Assembly: GCF_001050375.1 (NCBI RefSeq)
Contig: NZ_KQ130491.1
Coordinates: 62,001-126,000 of the forward strand
Length of the DNA: 64,000 bases
Source: Catenovulum maritimum
GTDB taxonomy: Bacteria > Pseudomonadota > Gammaproteobacteria > Enterobacterales > Alteromonadaceae
Reading direction: 5' to 3'
The notes under the pieces were generated by a model. The model saw only the letters and a list, made by a program, of their open reading frames with translations, searched no databases and had not been told where the DNA came from. Both the position numbers and the translations under genes were made by a program. Below, in pieces: positions 38,375-47,180 of this stretch (positions within the stretch are counted from its first letter, which is position 1; each line of letters starts with the position of its first letter).

Positions 38375-39445
38375 TTATTTATGACCTTGACGAGATAAAT
38401 CGAAACGGACAATTCGACCCCATTTATTCCATTCGGTAATAAATAGATCGCCATTGTGATCAAAGGTAATACCGTGCGGTGCTGTTAAACGGCCTCTTTG
38501 CCATTGCTCTGGTTTTGTTCTGTTGGTGTTAATTTCGGCTTTGGTATCGTTAGTACCTAAGGTTTTAACGGTTTTTCCAGCTTTATTGATTAAGCTAACT
38601 CGACCACTAATTTCAGCAACGGCAGCTATATCACCAAAAAAATCAACTGCACTTGGGCGGCGCAAATTTGTTGCGTAATCACCGATAAGCTCACCATTAA
38701 GGTCCATATGAACTAAACGACCATTGACGCGATCGGTACAGATTAAGCGATTAGGCGCAAATCTAGGGTCAATATGAATTTTATGGCAGTTACGAAATTT
38801 ATAAGGCGCGTCTTTTCCACCAAAGGTTTTTAGATAATTACCGCTTGCATCAAATTTGTGAATGTAATCTAAGCTATAACCGTCGACAACATACATATTA
38901 TCCTTTGCATCTACCGCTATCGCGGTGAGTTTCATAGGGGGCTTGAGTCTGTTTCTTCTATCTAGACCACTAGCGTGATATTGCTTAGGTACAGCTTTGA
39001 CTGCATCAATATTCATTACTATTTTGCCGTCTAAACTCATTTTAATTAAGCGCATGCCATTTAAACGAGCGCCATAAATGTACTCTTGATCAGTATTGTC
39101 AGCATGGATAACAAAACCATGAAAATCAGCCGGTGCGTTCGGGACTTGGCCAAGGAAATTGCCCGCACGAGAGAATTTTTTAATACCACCTTGTTTGTTC
39201 CCATCTTCCATAATGCTGACATAAAATGTGCCATCAGCGGCAACATCAATCTCACCATGTGATGTGCCAATTAGCATGCTGCCATCCGCTAAATGGACCC
39301 AGTGATTTGAACTTTTGTAATCAAAATTAGAGTGTCTATTATCATGATTTGAGTGGGCTGATACGATATTAGTACAGAATGCGCAACTAAAGATTAGCGT
39401 TTTAATTGAGTGTTTAAGTTTAACTATCGGGCTGTTCATAAGCAT
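38375..39445 (-). CDS. Exported NHL-type six-bladed beta-propeller
   Basis: A 356-residue protein with a signal peptide (hydrophobic core about 16-28, cleavage near VSA-HS). The mature part consists of repeats of the form D-x-x-G-x-(L/M)-Y/F-V, for example VDAKDNMYVVDGYS, and ends in HGITFDHNGDLFITEWN near 327-343, typical of NHL/SMP-30-like propellers. Such proteins bind ligands or act as lactonases and lyases; no catalytic set can be picked out. It lies upstream of, and in the same direction as, the cytochrome/DUF operon, with a hairpin between, so a shared purpose is likely but not shown. Confidence 0.7.
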   Translation of the reverse strand: MLMNSPIVKLKHSIKTLIFSCAFCTNIVSAHSNHDNRHSNFDYKSSNHWVHLADGSMLIGTSHGEIDVAADGTFYVSIMEDGNKQGGIKKFSRAGNFLGQVPNAPADFHGFVIHADNTDQEYIYGARLNGMRLIKMSLDGKIVMNIDAVKAVPKQYHASGLDRRNRLKPPMKLTAIAVDAKDNMYVVDGYSLDYIHKFDASGNYLKTFGGKDAPYKFRNCHKIHIDPRFAPNRLICTDRVNGRLVHMDLNGELIGDYATNLRRPSAVDFFGDIAAVAEISGRVSLINKAGKTVKTLGTNDTKAEINTNRTKPEQWQRGRLTAPHGITFDHNGDLFITEWNKWGRIVRFDLSRQGHK

Positions 39446-39795
39446 AATATTTCTTTATTTTTGTTAATGTATAAGCATTTTCTAAGCACTATTTCTGCTA
39501 AAAGAATTTGCTACTTGTGTATACATAGAAGAGGCGGGGAAAGTGTAAATTGCTACCCTTTAGGTACAAAAATTACAGAATATTTTTTGATACAGAAAAA
39601 TTAATTTAAGTTAACAAGACTAAAACAATAGAAGGGGGGGTTATTGCAAGTTTAAAATGCAGCTAGTAATAGAGTCTGTTGAATCGTAAAAAAGCTATCG
39701 CAGGGGGTAAATTTTCTTCATCTAAATCAGATGGAATATAAGCTGGTTAAATATAAACCAGCTTAAGTGGAGTAATTTAGCAGTGTTAGTTAACC
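39446..39795. other. Gap between propeller gene and cytochrome b562-like gene
   Basis: No gene is supported. The right end holds a stem-loop (39739-39765) that fits a terminator of the b562-like gene. The left part should contain the promoter of the propeller gene. A run of eight Gs sits near 39633. Confidence 0.35.
39739..39765 (-). terminator. Stem-loop after the cytochrome b562-like gene
   Basis: TAAGCTGGTT pairs perfectly with AACCAGCTTA around a seven-base loop, about 30 bases after the stop in the leftward direction. No clear T run. Confidence 0.5.
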
Positions 39796-40221
39796 TTAAT
39801 CACATTTCATTTTAAAAGCTCTATGGCCTTGCTTGTTTATTTTACCTATTTGCTTTGCTAAGTCTTTGCGAGTTTTATCATCTTTTGCACTCGCTAATTC
39901 TTTCGCTACAGAGGCTAGTTTTTTCATACCTTCTTGGTATTTTGTAAATTGTGCTTTTTGTTTTGGGTTTAACTGCTTAGTTTCAGATATTTTTAGCGGG
40001 ATATAATCAATCGACTTTTCTGCTAGGCTTTCTAACTTACCGGCTAATTGAGCTATTTCATCAGCTTGCCCTTTTGCCAGAGCAGGCTTTAATGACTTCA
40101 TAGTTTTTTTCATATCACCCATAATCTCAGCTAAAGGTGTTTCTCCACATTTTGCGCTTGCTGCATAGCTAGTTGGCACCATGGCTAGGGTTAATAAACT
40201 TGCTAATAAAACTCTTTTCAT
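39796..40221 (-). CDS. Cytochrome b562-like periplasmic protein
   Basis: A small exported helical protein of 141 residues. The ATG at 40221 is chosen because GGGGA lies just before it; an in-frame ATG at 40233 would add four residues. The signal peptide ends near residue 20 (SYA). The mature part is a Lys/Ala-rich four-helix pattern. Met34 in helix one (EIMGDMKKT) and a histidine eight residues from the end (GHRAFKMKCD) sit like the Met7/His102 haem ligands of E. coli cytochrome b562. Two cysteines near the termini (Cys25 and the penultimate residue) could form a disulfide absent from E. coli b562. Haem binding is inferred. It is divergent from the right trio. Confidence 0.65.
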   Translation of the reverse strand: MKRVLLASLLTLAMVPTSYAASAKCGETPLAEIMGDMKKTMKSLKPALAKGQADEIAQLAGKLESLAEKSIDYIPLKISETKQLNPKQKAQFTKYQEGMKKLASVAKELASAKDDKTRKDLAKQIGKINKQGHRAFKMKCD

Positions 40222-40646
40222 TTTGATCCCCAATTTTTATTTAAATCGTTTTTATCATTGTATTGTCATTTTATAACTAACTCGGTGTCAATCGTAAGTA
40301 AATTTATTGTAAGTTTTAGCGACAATTACTCTAGTTGAAGATTTTTAGGCGTAAAAACTTGTCATTTGATTATAAATGTTTTTATTAAAGTAACTTAGCC
40401 GACTTTAAATATTAATTTTTACTTTATTGTAAGTTATTGAATTATAATTGCAATTTTTCATCTGTTAGCTTTTTTATTTATTTGTTTAGTGAAGTAAAAG
40501 GTACTGCTTAATTCAATCATAAACAATCATTCCATATGTGAAGGTTAGCCAATTGTAAATATAAGGTTAAGCTTGTTTTTGTCTGATTTTTTTATGATAA
40601 GATTTTGCCAATAGATATCGATATAAAGTTTTTATTGAGGCTTTTT
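40222..40646. other. Divergent promoter region of the right trio
   Basis: A very AT-rich gap with no supported gene. A 13-base direct repeat, TTTATTGTAAGTT, occurs at 40303-40315 and 40433-40445, and could be a regulator site serving the divergent genes. No promoter is called. Confidence 0.35.
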
Positions 40647-42761
40647 ATGATTAAGAAAAAATTAATTCAACACAGCGCTCGCTTGTCTAAGATATTTGCC
40701 TTGTGCTGTCTTGTGCAACTTGGCCAATTACATGCTCAAGTTCACGCAACATCCGCTCAAAATGAAGCACGTCAGATTGATGCATTAATTGAGAAGGCTC
40801 TGGTTAAAAATAATTTAATCCGTAACCCTCTTACGGACGATTATACTTTTGTGCGTCGGATATATTTAGATATTGCGGGTCGAATTCCAACCTATAACGA
40901 GTTGCAAACTTTTATCACTCGTTCTGATGTTAATAAGCGAAGCGAATTAATCAGTGAGTTATTAAATTCAGAAGCTTATGTAAGCCATTTTTATAATTAT
41001 TGGGAAGATATCTTAAGAATCCAATCAAGAGGGCGGCGTACTTTTATGGTCTCTTACCAAGATTGGATTAAGCAGTCGCTTAAAGATAATAAACCTTATG
41101 ACCAAATGGTGCGAGAGCTGATATTGGCTGATGGCTATACTTGGGATAACCCTGCGGCTGGATTTTATTTAAGAGATGAAGGCATGCCATTGGATCATAT
41201 GTCTAATACGATTCAAGTGTTTTTGGGGACACGAATGCAATGCGCCCAATGTCATGATCATCCTTTTGATAAATGGACGCAAAAAGAATACTTTCATTTA
41301 GCGGCTTATACTTCAGATGTTGACTCTGGAGGTCGTCGCTATAACAATTCTGAGGCTTTTAAGTCGCTGAGAAACGCTTTCGCGGCTGAGAAAAAGCAGT
41401 TAATTAAGCAAGATAAAAACAACAAAAAAGTAAAGCTATCTGCTTCGCCTGCTGAACGTAGAGTATTACGTGATTTATTTCAGCCCCTCGCAACCAGCGT
41501 ACGGATCAAACCAAGCGAGCAAAAATTACCATATGATTATGCTTATAAAGACGCAAACCCTAATCAAGTTGTTGAACCCCATGCTCCATTTGGAGATTCA
41601 GCCAGTGTTTCGTTATGGCAGGATAAACGAGAGGTTTACGCAAATTGGCTGACTTCGGCTGATAATCCAAGATTTACCAAGGTAATTGCTAACCGATTAT
41701 GGAAAAAAGTCATGGGGCTTGGGTTAATCGAGCCTTCAGATAATTTAACCGACCATACTGTGCCTTCTAATCCTGAGTTGATGAGTTATTTAGAAAACCT
41801 AGTCGTTGATTCTGGCTTTGATCTTAAGTATGTATTAAGCGTTTTATTTAATAGTCGCACTTATCAAAGCGAAGTTTATGCAGGCGATGTGCTACCCGGA
41901 TATAAATATTATTACCCTGGTCCATTATTAACTCGTATGTCTGCAGAGCAGCTTTGGGATTCTATTTTGACCTTAGCTGTTGAAGATTTAGATAGCCTTA
42001 AAGATGATTACAGAACAGAGTTTTTCCGTAACAAAGAAAAAGAGTTAGAGGCACATGTGCATAATGTGAATCAGCTTTCTGGCCGAGAGTTACTGGCGAT
42101 AGTTAAACAAGCAGGGCAAAGAGAAAAGCAGTTAATTGCTCAGGAAAAACAGTTGCAACAAGCTTTAAAGCAGGCAACGGATAAAAAAGAGAAATCTAAA
42201 CTTAGAAAAGCATACAACAAGTTAAGGAACGAGAAACGAAATGCTTTAACTGCCGCTTTAAGTGAAGCTGCAGGTGCAAAAGCGGCTGATGTTTACACCA
42301 CAGATATGGCTATGGCAGATAATCTAGTCGATGAAGCTGCTAAGCGAAATAAAGGAAAACGAAAAGGTAAAAAGGCGTTTTGGGAAAACTTGGTGAGGGC
42401 ATCAGAAATTGTCTCCCCAGCGCCCGCTGGACATTTTTTACATGAGTTTGGTCAATCAAGAAGAGAGTTAATTGAAAATTCTCATCAACAGGCGTCCATA
42501 CCGCAAGCTTTGTCTTTGTTGAATGGTTACTTGGTTACTGTGATTCAAGATAAAAATGCGCCTTTAACGAAGACGTTAAAGGCAAATTCAGAGTTAAAAA
42601 CACAAATCGATAGCTTATTCTTGAGCATGTATGCACGCTTGCCTACTCAAGCTGAGCAAGCGCTATTTAGCGAACAGTTGAACGTTAATAATAGATACAA
42701 AGCTTACCGCCAAGTCATATTAGCTATGCTGAACTCAAATGAATTTAGGTTTATTCAATAA
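40647..42761 (+). CDS. DUF1549-DUF1553 exported protein (right trio)
   Basis: A 704-residue protein. The ATG at 40647 is chosen because GAGG lies seven bases before it and a signal peptide follows (MIKKK, then a hydrophobic core about 16-30, cleavage near HAQ). An in-frame TTG at 40605 has no such support. DUF1549 covers about 40-240 with RRIYLDIAGRIPTYNE and the haem-like CAQCHDHPFDKW near 198. DUF1553 covers about 320-680 with TKVIANRLWKKVMG, RMSAEQLWDSIL and a lysine-rich coiled-coil insert (about 480-560). Unlike the left homologue it lacks the N-terminal PSCyt1 cytochrome and is not a lipoprotein. DUF1501 and cytochrome c-LRR genes follow. Confidence 0.83.
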   Translation: MIKKKLIQHSARLSKIFALCCLVQLGQLHAQVHATSAQNEARQIDALIEKALVKNNLIRNPLTDDYTFVRRIYLDIAGRIPTYNELQTFITRSDVNKRSELISELLNSEAYVSHFYNYWEDILRIQSRGRRTFMVSYQDWIKQSLKDNKPYDQMVRELILADGYTWDNPAAGFYLRDEGMPLDHMSNTIQVFLGTRMQCAQCHDHPFDKWTQKEYFHLAAYTSDVDSGGRRYNNSEAFKSLRNAFAAEKKQLIKQDKNNKKVKLSASPAERRVLRDLFQPLATSVRIKPSEQKLPYDYAYKDANPNQVVEPHAPFGDSASVSLWQDKREVYANWLTSADNPRFTKVIANRLWKKVMGLGLIEPSDNLTDHTVPSNPELMSYLENLVVDSGFDLKYVLSVLFNSRTYQSEVYAGDVLPGYKYYYPGPLLTRMSAEQLWDSILTLAVEDLDSLKDDYRTEFFRNKEKELEAHVHNVNQLSGRELLAIVKQAGQREKQLIAQEKQLQQALKQATDKKEKSKLRKAYNKLRNEKRNALTAALSEAAGAKAADVYTTDMAMADNLVDEAAKRNKGKRKGKKAFWENLVRASEIVSPAPAGHFLHEFGQSRRELIENSHQQASIPQALSLLNGYLVTVIQDKNAPLTKTLKANSELKTQIDSLFLSMYARLPTQAEQALFSEQLNVNNRYKAYRQVILAMLNSNEFRFIQ

Positions 42762-42770
42762 GGTGTCATT

Positions 42771-44066
42771 ATGAAAAATTTACTTAAACAAGCATCTGAA
42801 CTAGATAGACGTCAGTTTATATTGAATACGGCTAAATCATTGCTGGGCGTGAGTTGTGCAAGTTCTTTGTTGGCTAAGCCTAGTTTTGCTCAGTCGACTT
42901 CGTCCATTTATTCTGGGCCTCAAGCTAAAAATGTTATCTATCTTTATATGTCGGGTGGTATGAGCCATTTGGACACTTTTGATTTAAAGCAAGGGCGCCC
43001 TGAGCAAGGACCAGTCAAAGGCATTAAAACCAATGTTGTTGGCACTCGGCTGAGTGAAAACTTACCTCAACTCGCTAAGCATATGAATAAAATGGCAGTG
43101 ATCAATTCTATGTTCTCAAATCAAGGAGCGCATGAAGAGGGACGCTATTTTATGCACTCTAGTTATACCAAAAGAGGCACAATTCAGCATCCCGGATTAG
43201 GCTCTTGGTTAATGAAATATGATGGCAACCATAATCCTAATTTACCTGGTGTGGTTCATATTGGGAGTGTAAACCCCGGGAGCACACAAGGCTTTTTAGA
43301 GCAAAAATATGCTCCTTTGTTAATTGGCGATCCTGAAGCTGGTTTGCAGCATTCAAAAATACATAAATTGTTTACTGAAAAAGAGTTTGCCAATACTCAG
43401 AGCTTACGTCAAAAATTAGATCAGGCTTTTTCTGCTAAGTATCAGCAGCGTAAAGTGTCCTCGTATTCGGAAGCATATGATGACGCACTTAGGCTAATGA
43501 AAAGTGATGACTTGGATGCTTTTAAAGTCGAAAGTGAAGCACAAAGCACTCGTGATGCCTATGGCAAAAACTCATTTGGTCAAGGCTGTTTGCTAGCGAG
43601 ACGCTTAATTGAAAGAGATGTCAGGTTTGTTGAAGTGACTTTAGGGGGGTGGGATACGCATACTAATAATTTTGAGCGAGTAGCAGAAAATTCTCGTATT
43701 TTAGATCAAGCTATGGCTGCGCTATTGGGCGATTTAGAACAAAGAGGTATGTTAGAAGAAACCCTAGTTGTGTTAACTACTGAGTTTGGTCGAACCCCTA
43801 AGATTAATCAAAATGAAGGTCGAGATCATAATCCAACTGCGTTTTCTAGTGTGCTTGTTGGTGGCGGAATTCAAGGTGGTCGTTTTTATGGTAAAAGTGA
43901 CGAAATTGGAAAAAGTGTCGCAGATAAGCGAGTTACAGTGCCAGATTTTAATGCGACAATTGCTTACGCATTAGGTTTGCCAATTTATGACACTATTTAT
44001 AGCCCTACTGGAAGGCCGTTTCATATTGCCGATAAAGGGCAACCTATTCTTGAGTTATTTAGTTAA
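42771..44066 (+). CDS. DUF1501 protein (right trio)
   Basis: A 431-residue exported protein nine bases after the DUF1553 gene. The start has a twin-arginine-like motif (DRRQFIL near 13-19) and a hydrophobic stretch ending near SFAQ. Family blocks are YLYMSGGMSHLDTFD near 57-71, GGWDTHTNNFERV near 290, TLVVLTTEFGRTP and GRDHNPTAFSSVLVGGG near 345-361. These match the positions of similar His/Asp residues in the left DUF1501 protein. Function unknown; it probably works with the adjacent cytochromes. Confidence 0.83.
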   Translation: MKNLLKQASELDRRQFILNTAKSLLGVSCASSLLAKPSFAQSTSSIYSGPQAKNVIYLYMSGGMSHLDTFDLKQGRPEQGPVKGIKTNVVGTRLSENLPQLAKHMNKMAVINSMFSNQGAHEEGRYFMHSSYTKRGTIQHPGLGSWLMKYDGNHNPNLPGVVHIGSVNPGSTQGFLEQKYAPLLIGDPEAGLQHSKIHKLFTEKEFANTQSLRQKLDQAFSAKYQQRKVSSYSEAYDDALRLMKSDDLDAFKVESEAQSTRDAYGKNSFGQGCLLARRLIERDVRFVEVTLGGWDTHTNNFERVAENSRILDQAMAALLGDLEQRGMLEETLVVLTTEFGRTPKINQNEGRDHNPTAFSSVLVGGGIQGGRFYGKSDEIGKSVADKRVTVPDFNATIAYALGLPIYDTIYSPTGRPFHIADKGQPILELFS

Positions 44067-44077
44067 AGAGGTACAAA

Positions 44078-45046
44078 ATGAAATTTAAGTCTTATTTATT
44101 TACAGTGCCAAGTTTATTACTGAGCCTTGCTGGTTATTCAGGCGCGGTATTTTCAGCGCAAAAACTTACATTTTCGCAAGATATCTTGCCTATTTTTGAA
44201 GCTAAATGCCTTAAATGCCATAGTGATGAAAAGCAAAAAGGTGAGCTTAGGTTAGACACTAAAGAATGGATTTTAAAAGGTGGAGAATCAGGGGATGTAT
44301 TAATCCCATTTAAGCCAGAATACAGCGATGTGTATGTCTTAGCTGCGTTACCGGATTACGATCCTGATTATATGCCTTCTAAAGGTAAGGGGTTAACACC
44401 AGCAGAATTAGAAACGTTAAGAAGTTGGATCCAACAAGGCGCTCAATTTGAAGTGGAAAGCGCCGAAACGGCAGCTGAAGCGTCTATGGATATGACTATA
44501 CAACAAGCTCACCCAACCCAAACTGAAGTGAAATCTCAGGTGAAGATTAAGCAAGTTAGTTATCAACTTAAGCCCAATGAAAAAGCTGCAATTGAGCAAC
44601 TAAAACAATTGGGAGTAAAAGTCGATCATGTGCATTATGACCAGTCAAAATATGAATTAATATTGTCGTACGCTAAATTGAATGATGATAACTTTCCGCA
44701 GCAAAGTTTAATAAAATTAGCCGATAGATTAACTAAAATTGATTTTGCAAGGTTGCCAATTGGCGATGCGAGTTTAGCTAGTCTGACTAAACTTAGTAAA
44801 CTTAGCTATTTAGATCTGCGCCAAACAAAAATTACTGACAAAGGATTAGCTCATTTAAATGACTTACCCCAGTTGGAATACTTAAACCTTTACGGCACAA
44901 GTATTTCCGATCACGGCTTGGCTAAATTGAATAACTTAACCCAACTAAAATCGATTTATTTAACAAATACTAGAGTGACTCAACAAGGTATAAAGAAGCT
45001 AGTACAACGTTACCCAAATTTAAAAGTGAGTTATATCGCGAGTTAA
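44078..45046 (+). CDS. Cytochrome c with leucine-rich repeats (right trio)
   Basis: A 322-residue exported protein with a signal peptide ending near SAQ (about 28). A planctomycete-type cytochrome domain covers about 30-130: CLKCHSD near 44-50 binds the haem, followed by KGELRLDT, YMPSKGKGLTPAE and LRSWIQQGAQFE. A linker is followed by three clear leucine-rich repeats (LSYLDLRQTKIT, LEYLNLYGTSIS, LKSIYLTNTRVT). This is the same two-part design as the left trio, here with more repeats and a cleaved signal rather than an anchor. No transcription terminator was found after it. Confidence 0.8.
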   Translation: MKFKSYLFTVPSLLLSLAGYSGAVFSAQKLTFSQDILPIFEAKCLKCHSDEKQKGELRLDTKEWILKGGESGDVLIPFKPEYSDVYVLAALPDYDPDYMPSKGKGLTPAELETLRSWIQQGAQFEVESAETAAEASMDMTIQQAHPTQTEVKSQVKIKQVSYQLKPNEKAAIEQLKQLGVKVDHVHYDQSKYELILSYAKLNDDNFPQQSLIKLADRLTKIDFARLPIGDASLASLTKLSKLSYLDLRQTKITDKGLAHLNDLPQLEYLNLYGTSISDHGLAKLNNLTQLKSIYLTNTRVTQQGIKKLVQRYPNLKVSYIAS

Positions 45047-45096
45047 ACTCGTATTTTATCTGGGTCGCATAAATGAAATCGGCTCAGATTTTGAGT

Positions 45097-45699
45097 TTAT
45101 TCGGGTGGATCTATTTTATTGTGGCTTGAGTTATTTACTCTAAACCAACCTGCAATACTCTGCCTAGGTCGCGTTGCAGGTAGCACTTGATGTGGAAACT
45201 CTTCACTTAAAAATATCACTAAAGTACCCAGTTTAGGTTGAACTCTAATGATTTCTTCCTGATGATTTTCTGGATTGTAGATAACAAGTTCACCGCCTGC
45301 ATTTTCAGGCCATTCTGGATTTAAGTAATAAACGGTTGAAAGCATGCGATTTGCTTGGCCGTGAAATGCATCTAAATGGGTTTTATAAAATGCGCCAATC
45401 GGATAATGAGCAAAGTGGCTTTCATAGCTAAATAAGCCAAGAAACAGCTGCTTGTTTAACTCCAGCCTTAAGTTTTCCATTTGCTCTACCCATAAAGTTT
45501 CTGCGGGCGATTCTTTATTTATCCATTTAATTGCGTCACTTCTGATGCTTTGGTTAAGTTGATGATCTTGCGCACGGCCAATATTTGCTTGTCGGTAATC
45601 TATGTTAGAACTTGTTACTTCAGCAAGTAAACTTTGCGCTATTTCATCTGGCAATGCATTTTCTAATACACAATAGCCGTCTTGGCGTAAGTCCTTCAT
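45097..45699 (-). CDS. 2-oxoglutarate/Fe(II)-dependent oxygenase
   Basis: A prolyl-4-hydroxylase-like dioxygenase of about 200 residues. The iron ligands are HLD (His/Asp near 111-113) and the later His in FPHQVLPA, and the 2-oxoglutarate arginine lies in RQSIAGWFR near the end. YYLNPEWPENAGGELVIY is the usual core. I chose the ATG at 45699; a GTG at 45717 would add six residues, and neither has a good ribosome site. It is convergent with the right trio. The substrate is unknown; PiuC-like and protein-hydroxylating members have the same core. Confidence 0.8.
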   Translation of the reverse strand: MKDLRQDGYCVLENALPDEIAQSLLAEVTSSNIDYRQANIGRAQDHQLNQSIRSDAIKWINKESPAETLWVEQMENLRLELNKQLFLGLFSYESHFAHYPIGAFYKTHLDAFHGQANRMLSTVYYLNPEWPENAGGELVIYNPENHQEEIIRVQPKLGTLVIFLSEEFPHQVLPATRPRQSIAGWFRVNNSSHNKIDPPE

Positions 45700-45952
45700 G
45701 ATTTTTTCAAACTGCACGGGTAACTACCTAGGTTGCAAATATTTAGGCTTAATATTTTAGCTGGAAAGTGACGTAAACTAAGCTTTTTTTCATTAAAAAT
45801 TTAAAATGATTAAAAATAAATCGATTTATCTTGTTAAATGACTTTAGCTTCTGAGCTGCCAATGATAAACTACGCCGCCCGAAATTTATGGGGCTAAAGG
45901 AGTTATTTTGGTCGCAAAAATAGCTCATCATTTATTTTATTGGAGTAATAGT

Positions 45953-46561
45953 ATGTCTACTATCGAGATTCAAGCAAGTTCGCGTAGCGATTTAGGGAAA
46001 GGTGCGAGCCGCCGCCTACGTCACGCGGAAAAAATTCCAGCTGTATTATACGGCGGTGGTGAAGATGCAGTTTCATTAGAAATTGAACACAGAATCGTTT
46101 TTAAAGCTCAAGAGCAAGAAAGCTTCTACTCTCAAGTTTTAAACCTAGTTGTTGACGGTAAAGCAACTGACGTTATCGTTAAAGATATGCAACGTCACCC
46201 GTTCAAGCCAAAAGTTATGCACGTTGATTTCCAACGCGTTGTAGCTGGTCAATCTTTACACACTACTGTTGGTATTCACTTCGTAAACGAAGAAGCGGCA
46301 GCTAAGAAAGGTGGCGTTGTAGCACACCACATTTCTGAAATTGAAATCGCTTGTGAGCCAAAAGATTTACCTGAGTTCATCGAAGTTGATGTTGCTGGTT
46401 TAGAAGTTGGTCAAACTCTTCACCTTTCTGACATTAAATTCCCTGCTGGCGTAACTTCTGTTGAGTTAGCTAAAGGTGAATCTCATGACGGTGCTGTAGT
46501 AACACTTGATAAGCCTAAAGTTGATTCGTCTGACGACGCTGAAGAATCTGAAGAAGCTTAA
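45953..46561 (+). CDS. rplY: 50S ribosomal protein L25, long Ctc form
   Basis: 5S-rRNA-binding ribosomal protein with the C-terminal Ctc extension, 202 residues. The L25 domain covers about 1-95 ([21 protein letters not shown]-type start, [24 protein letters not shown] region). The beta-rich TL5 domain follows to about 185, and the tail is acidic. The ATG at 45953 with TGGAG before it matches the family start. An in-frame TTG at 45908 with a strong AAGGAG would add 15 unconserved residues. pth and ychF follow in the same direction, the usual order. Confidence 0.94.
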   Translation: MSTIEIQASSRSDLGKGASRRLRHAEKIPAVLYGGGEDAVSLEIEHRIVFKAQEQESFYSQVLNLVVDGKATDVIVKDMQRHPFKPKVMHVDFQRVVAGQSLHTTVGIHFVNEEAAAKKGGVVAHHISEIEIACEPKDLPEFIEVDVAGLEVGQTLHLSDIKFPAGVTSVELAKGESHDGAVVTLDKPKVDSSDDAEESEEA

Positions 46562-46582
46562 TATTGGGTTAATACTTGACAC

Positions 46583-47170
46583 ATGTCTGAGTTAACTCAA
46601 TTAATCGTGGGCCTGGGTAATCCAGGTCCCGAATATGCCAAAACAAGGCATAATGCGGGCGAATGGTATGTACGCGAACTCGCAGATAGATACAACGCAC
46701 CGTTAAAATTAGATAGCAAATATTCTGGCTTTACTGCCAACATTCAAATCAATGGTCACGATGTTCGGTTACTTATTCCGGTAACTTTTATGAATAAGAG
46801 TGGGCAATCAATTTCTGCATTAAGTAATTTCTTTAAAATTCCCCCAGAGCAAATTTTAGTCGCACATGACGAGATGGATATATCTCCTGGTATTGCCAAG
46901 TTTAAGCGCGGCGGTGGCCACGGCGGACATAATGGTTTGCGTGATACGATAAGCCGTCTGGGAAATAATAAAGAATTTTTACGTTTACGTATCGGCATAG
47001 GTCATCCTGGACACAGAGATAAAGTGACAGGGCATGTATTAGGCAAAGCGCCTTCGGCAGAACAAGAATTAATTGATGCTGCAATTGATGAAGCAGTAAG
47101 ATGCACAGAAGTTTGGTTTAAGGACGGTTATACTAAAGCCGTTAGTCGATTACATAGTTTTAAGGCATAG
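46583..47170 (+). CDS. pth: Peptidyl-tRNA hydrolase
   Basis: Recycles peptidyl-tRNA released from stalled ribosomes. It has 195 residues. [18 protein letters not shown] is at 9-26 with the catalytic His23. FMNKSGQS and VAHDEMDI carry the other active-site residues, and [12 protein letters not shown] is diagnostic. It lies 21 bases after rplY and 10 before ychF, consistent with one operon. Confidence 0.97.
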   Translation: MSELTQLIVGLGNPGPEYAKTRHNAGEWYVRELADRYNAPLKLDSKYSGFTANIQINGHDVRLLIPVTFMNKSGQSISALSNFFKIPPEQILVAHDEMDISPGIAKFKRGGGHGGHNGLRDTISRLGNNKEFLRLRIGIGHPGHRDKVTGHVLGKAPSAEQELIDAAIDEAVRCTEVWFKDGYTKAVSRLHSFKA

Positions 47171-47180
47171 GACAACTATT

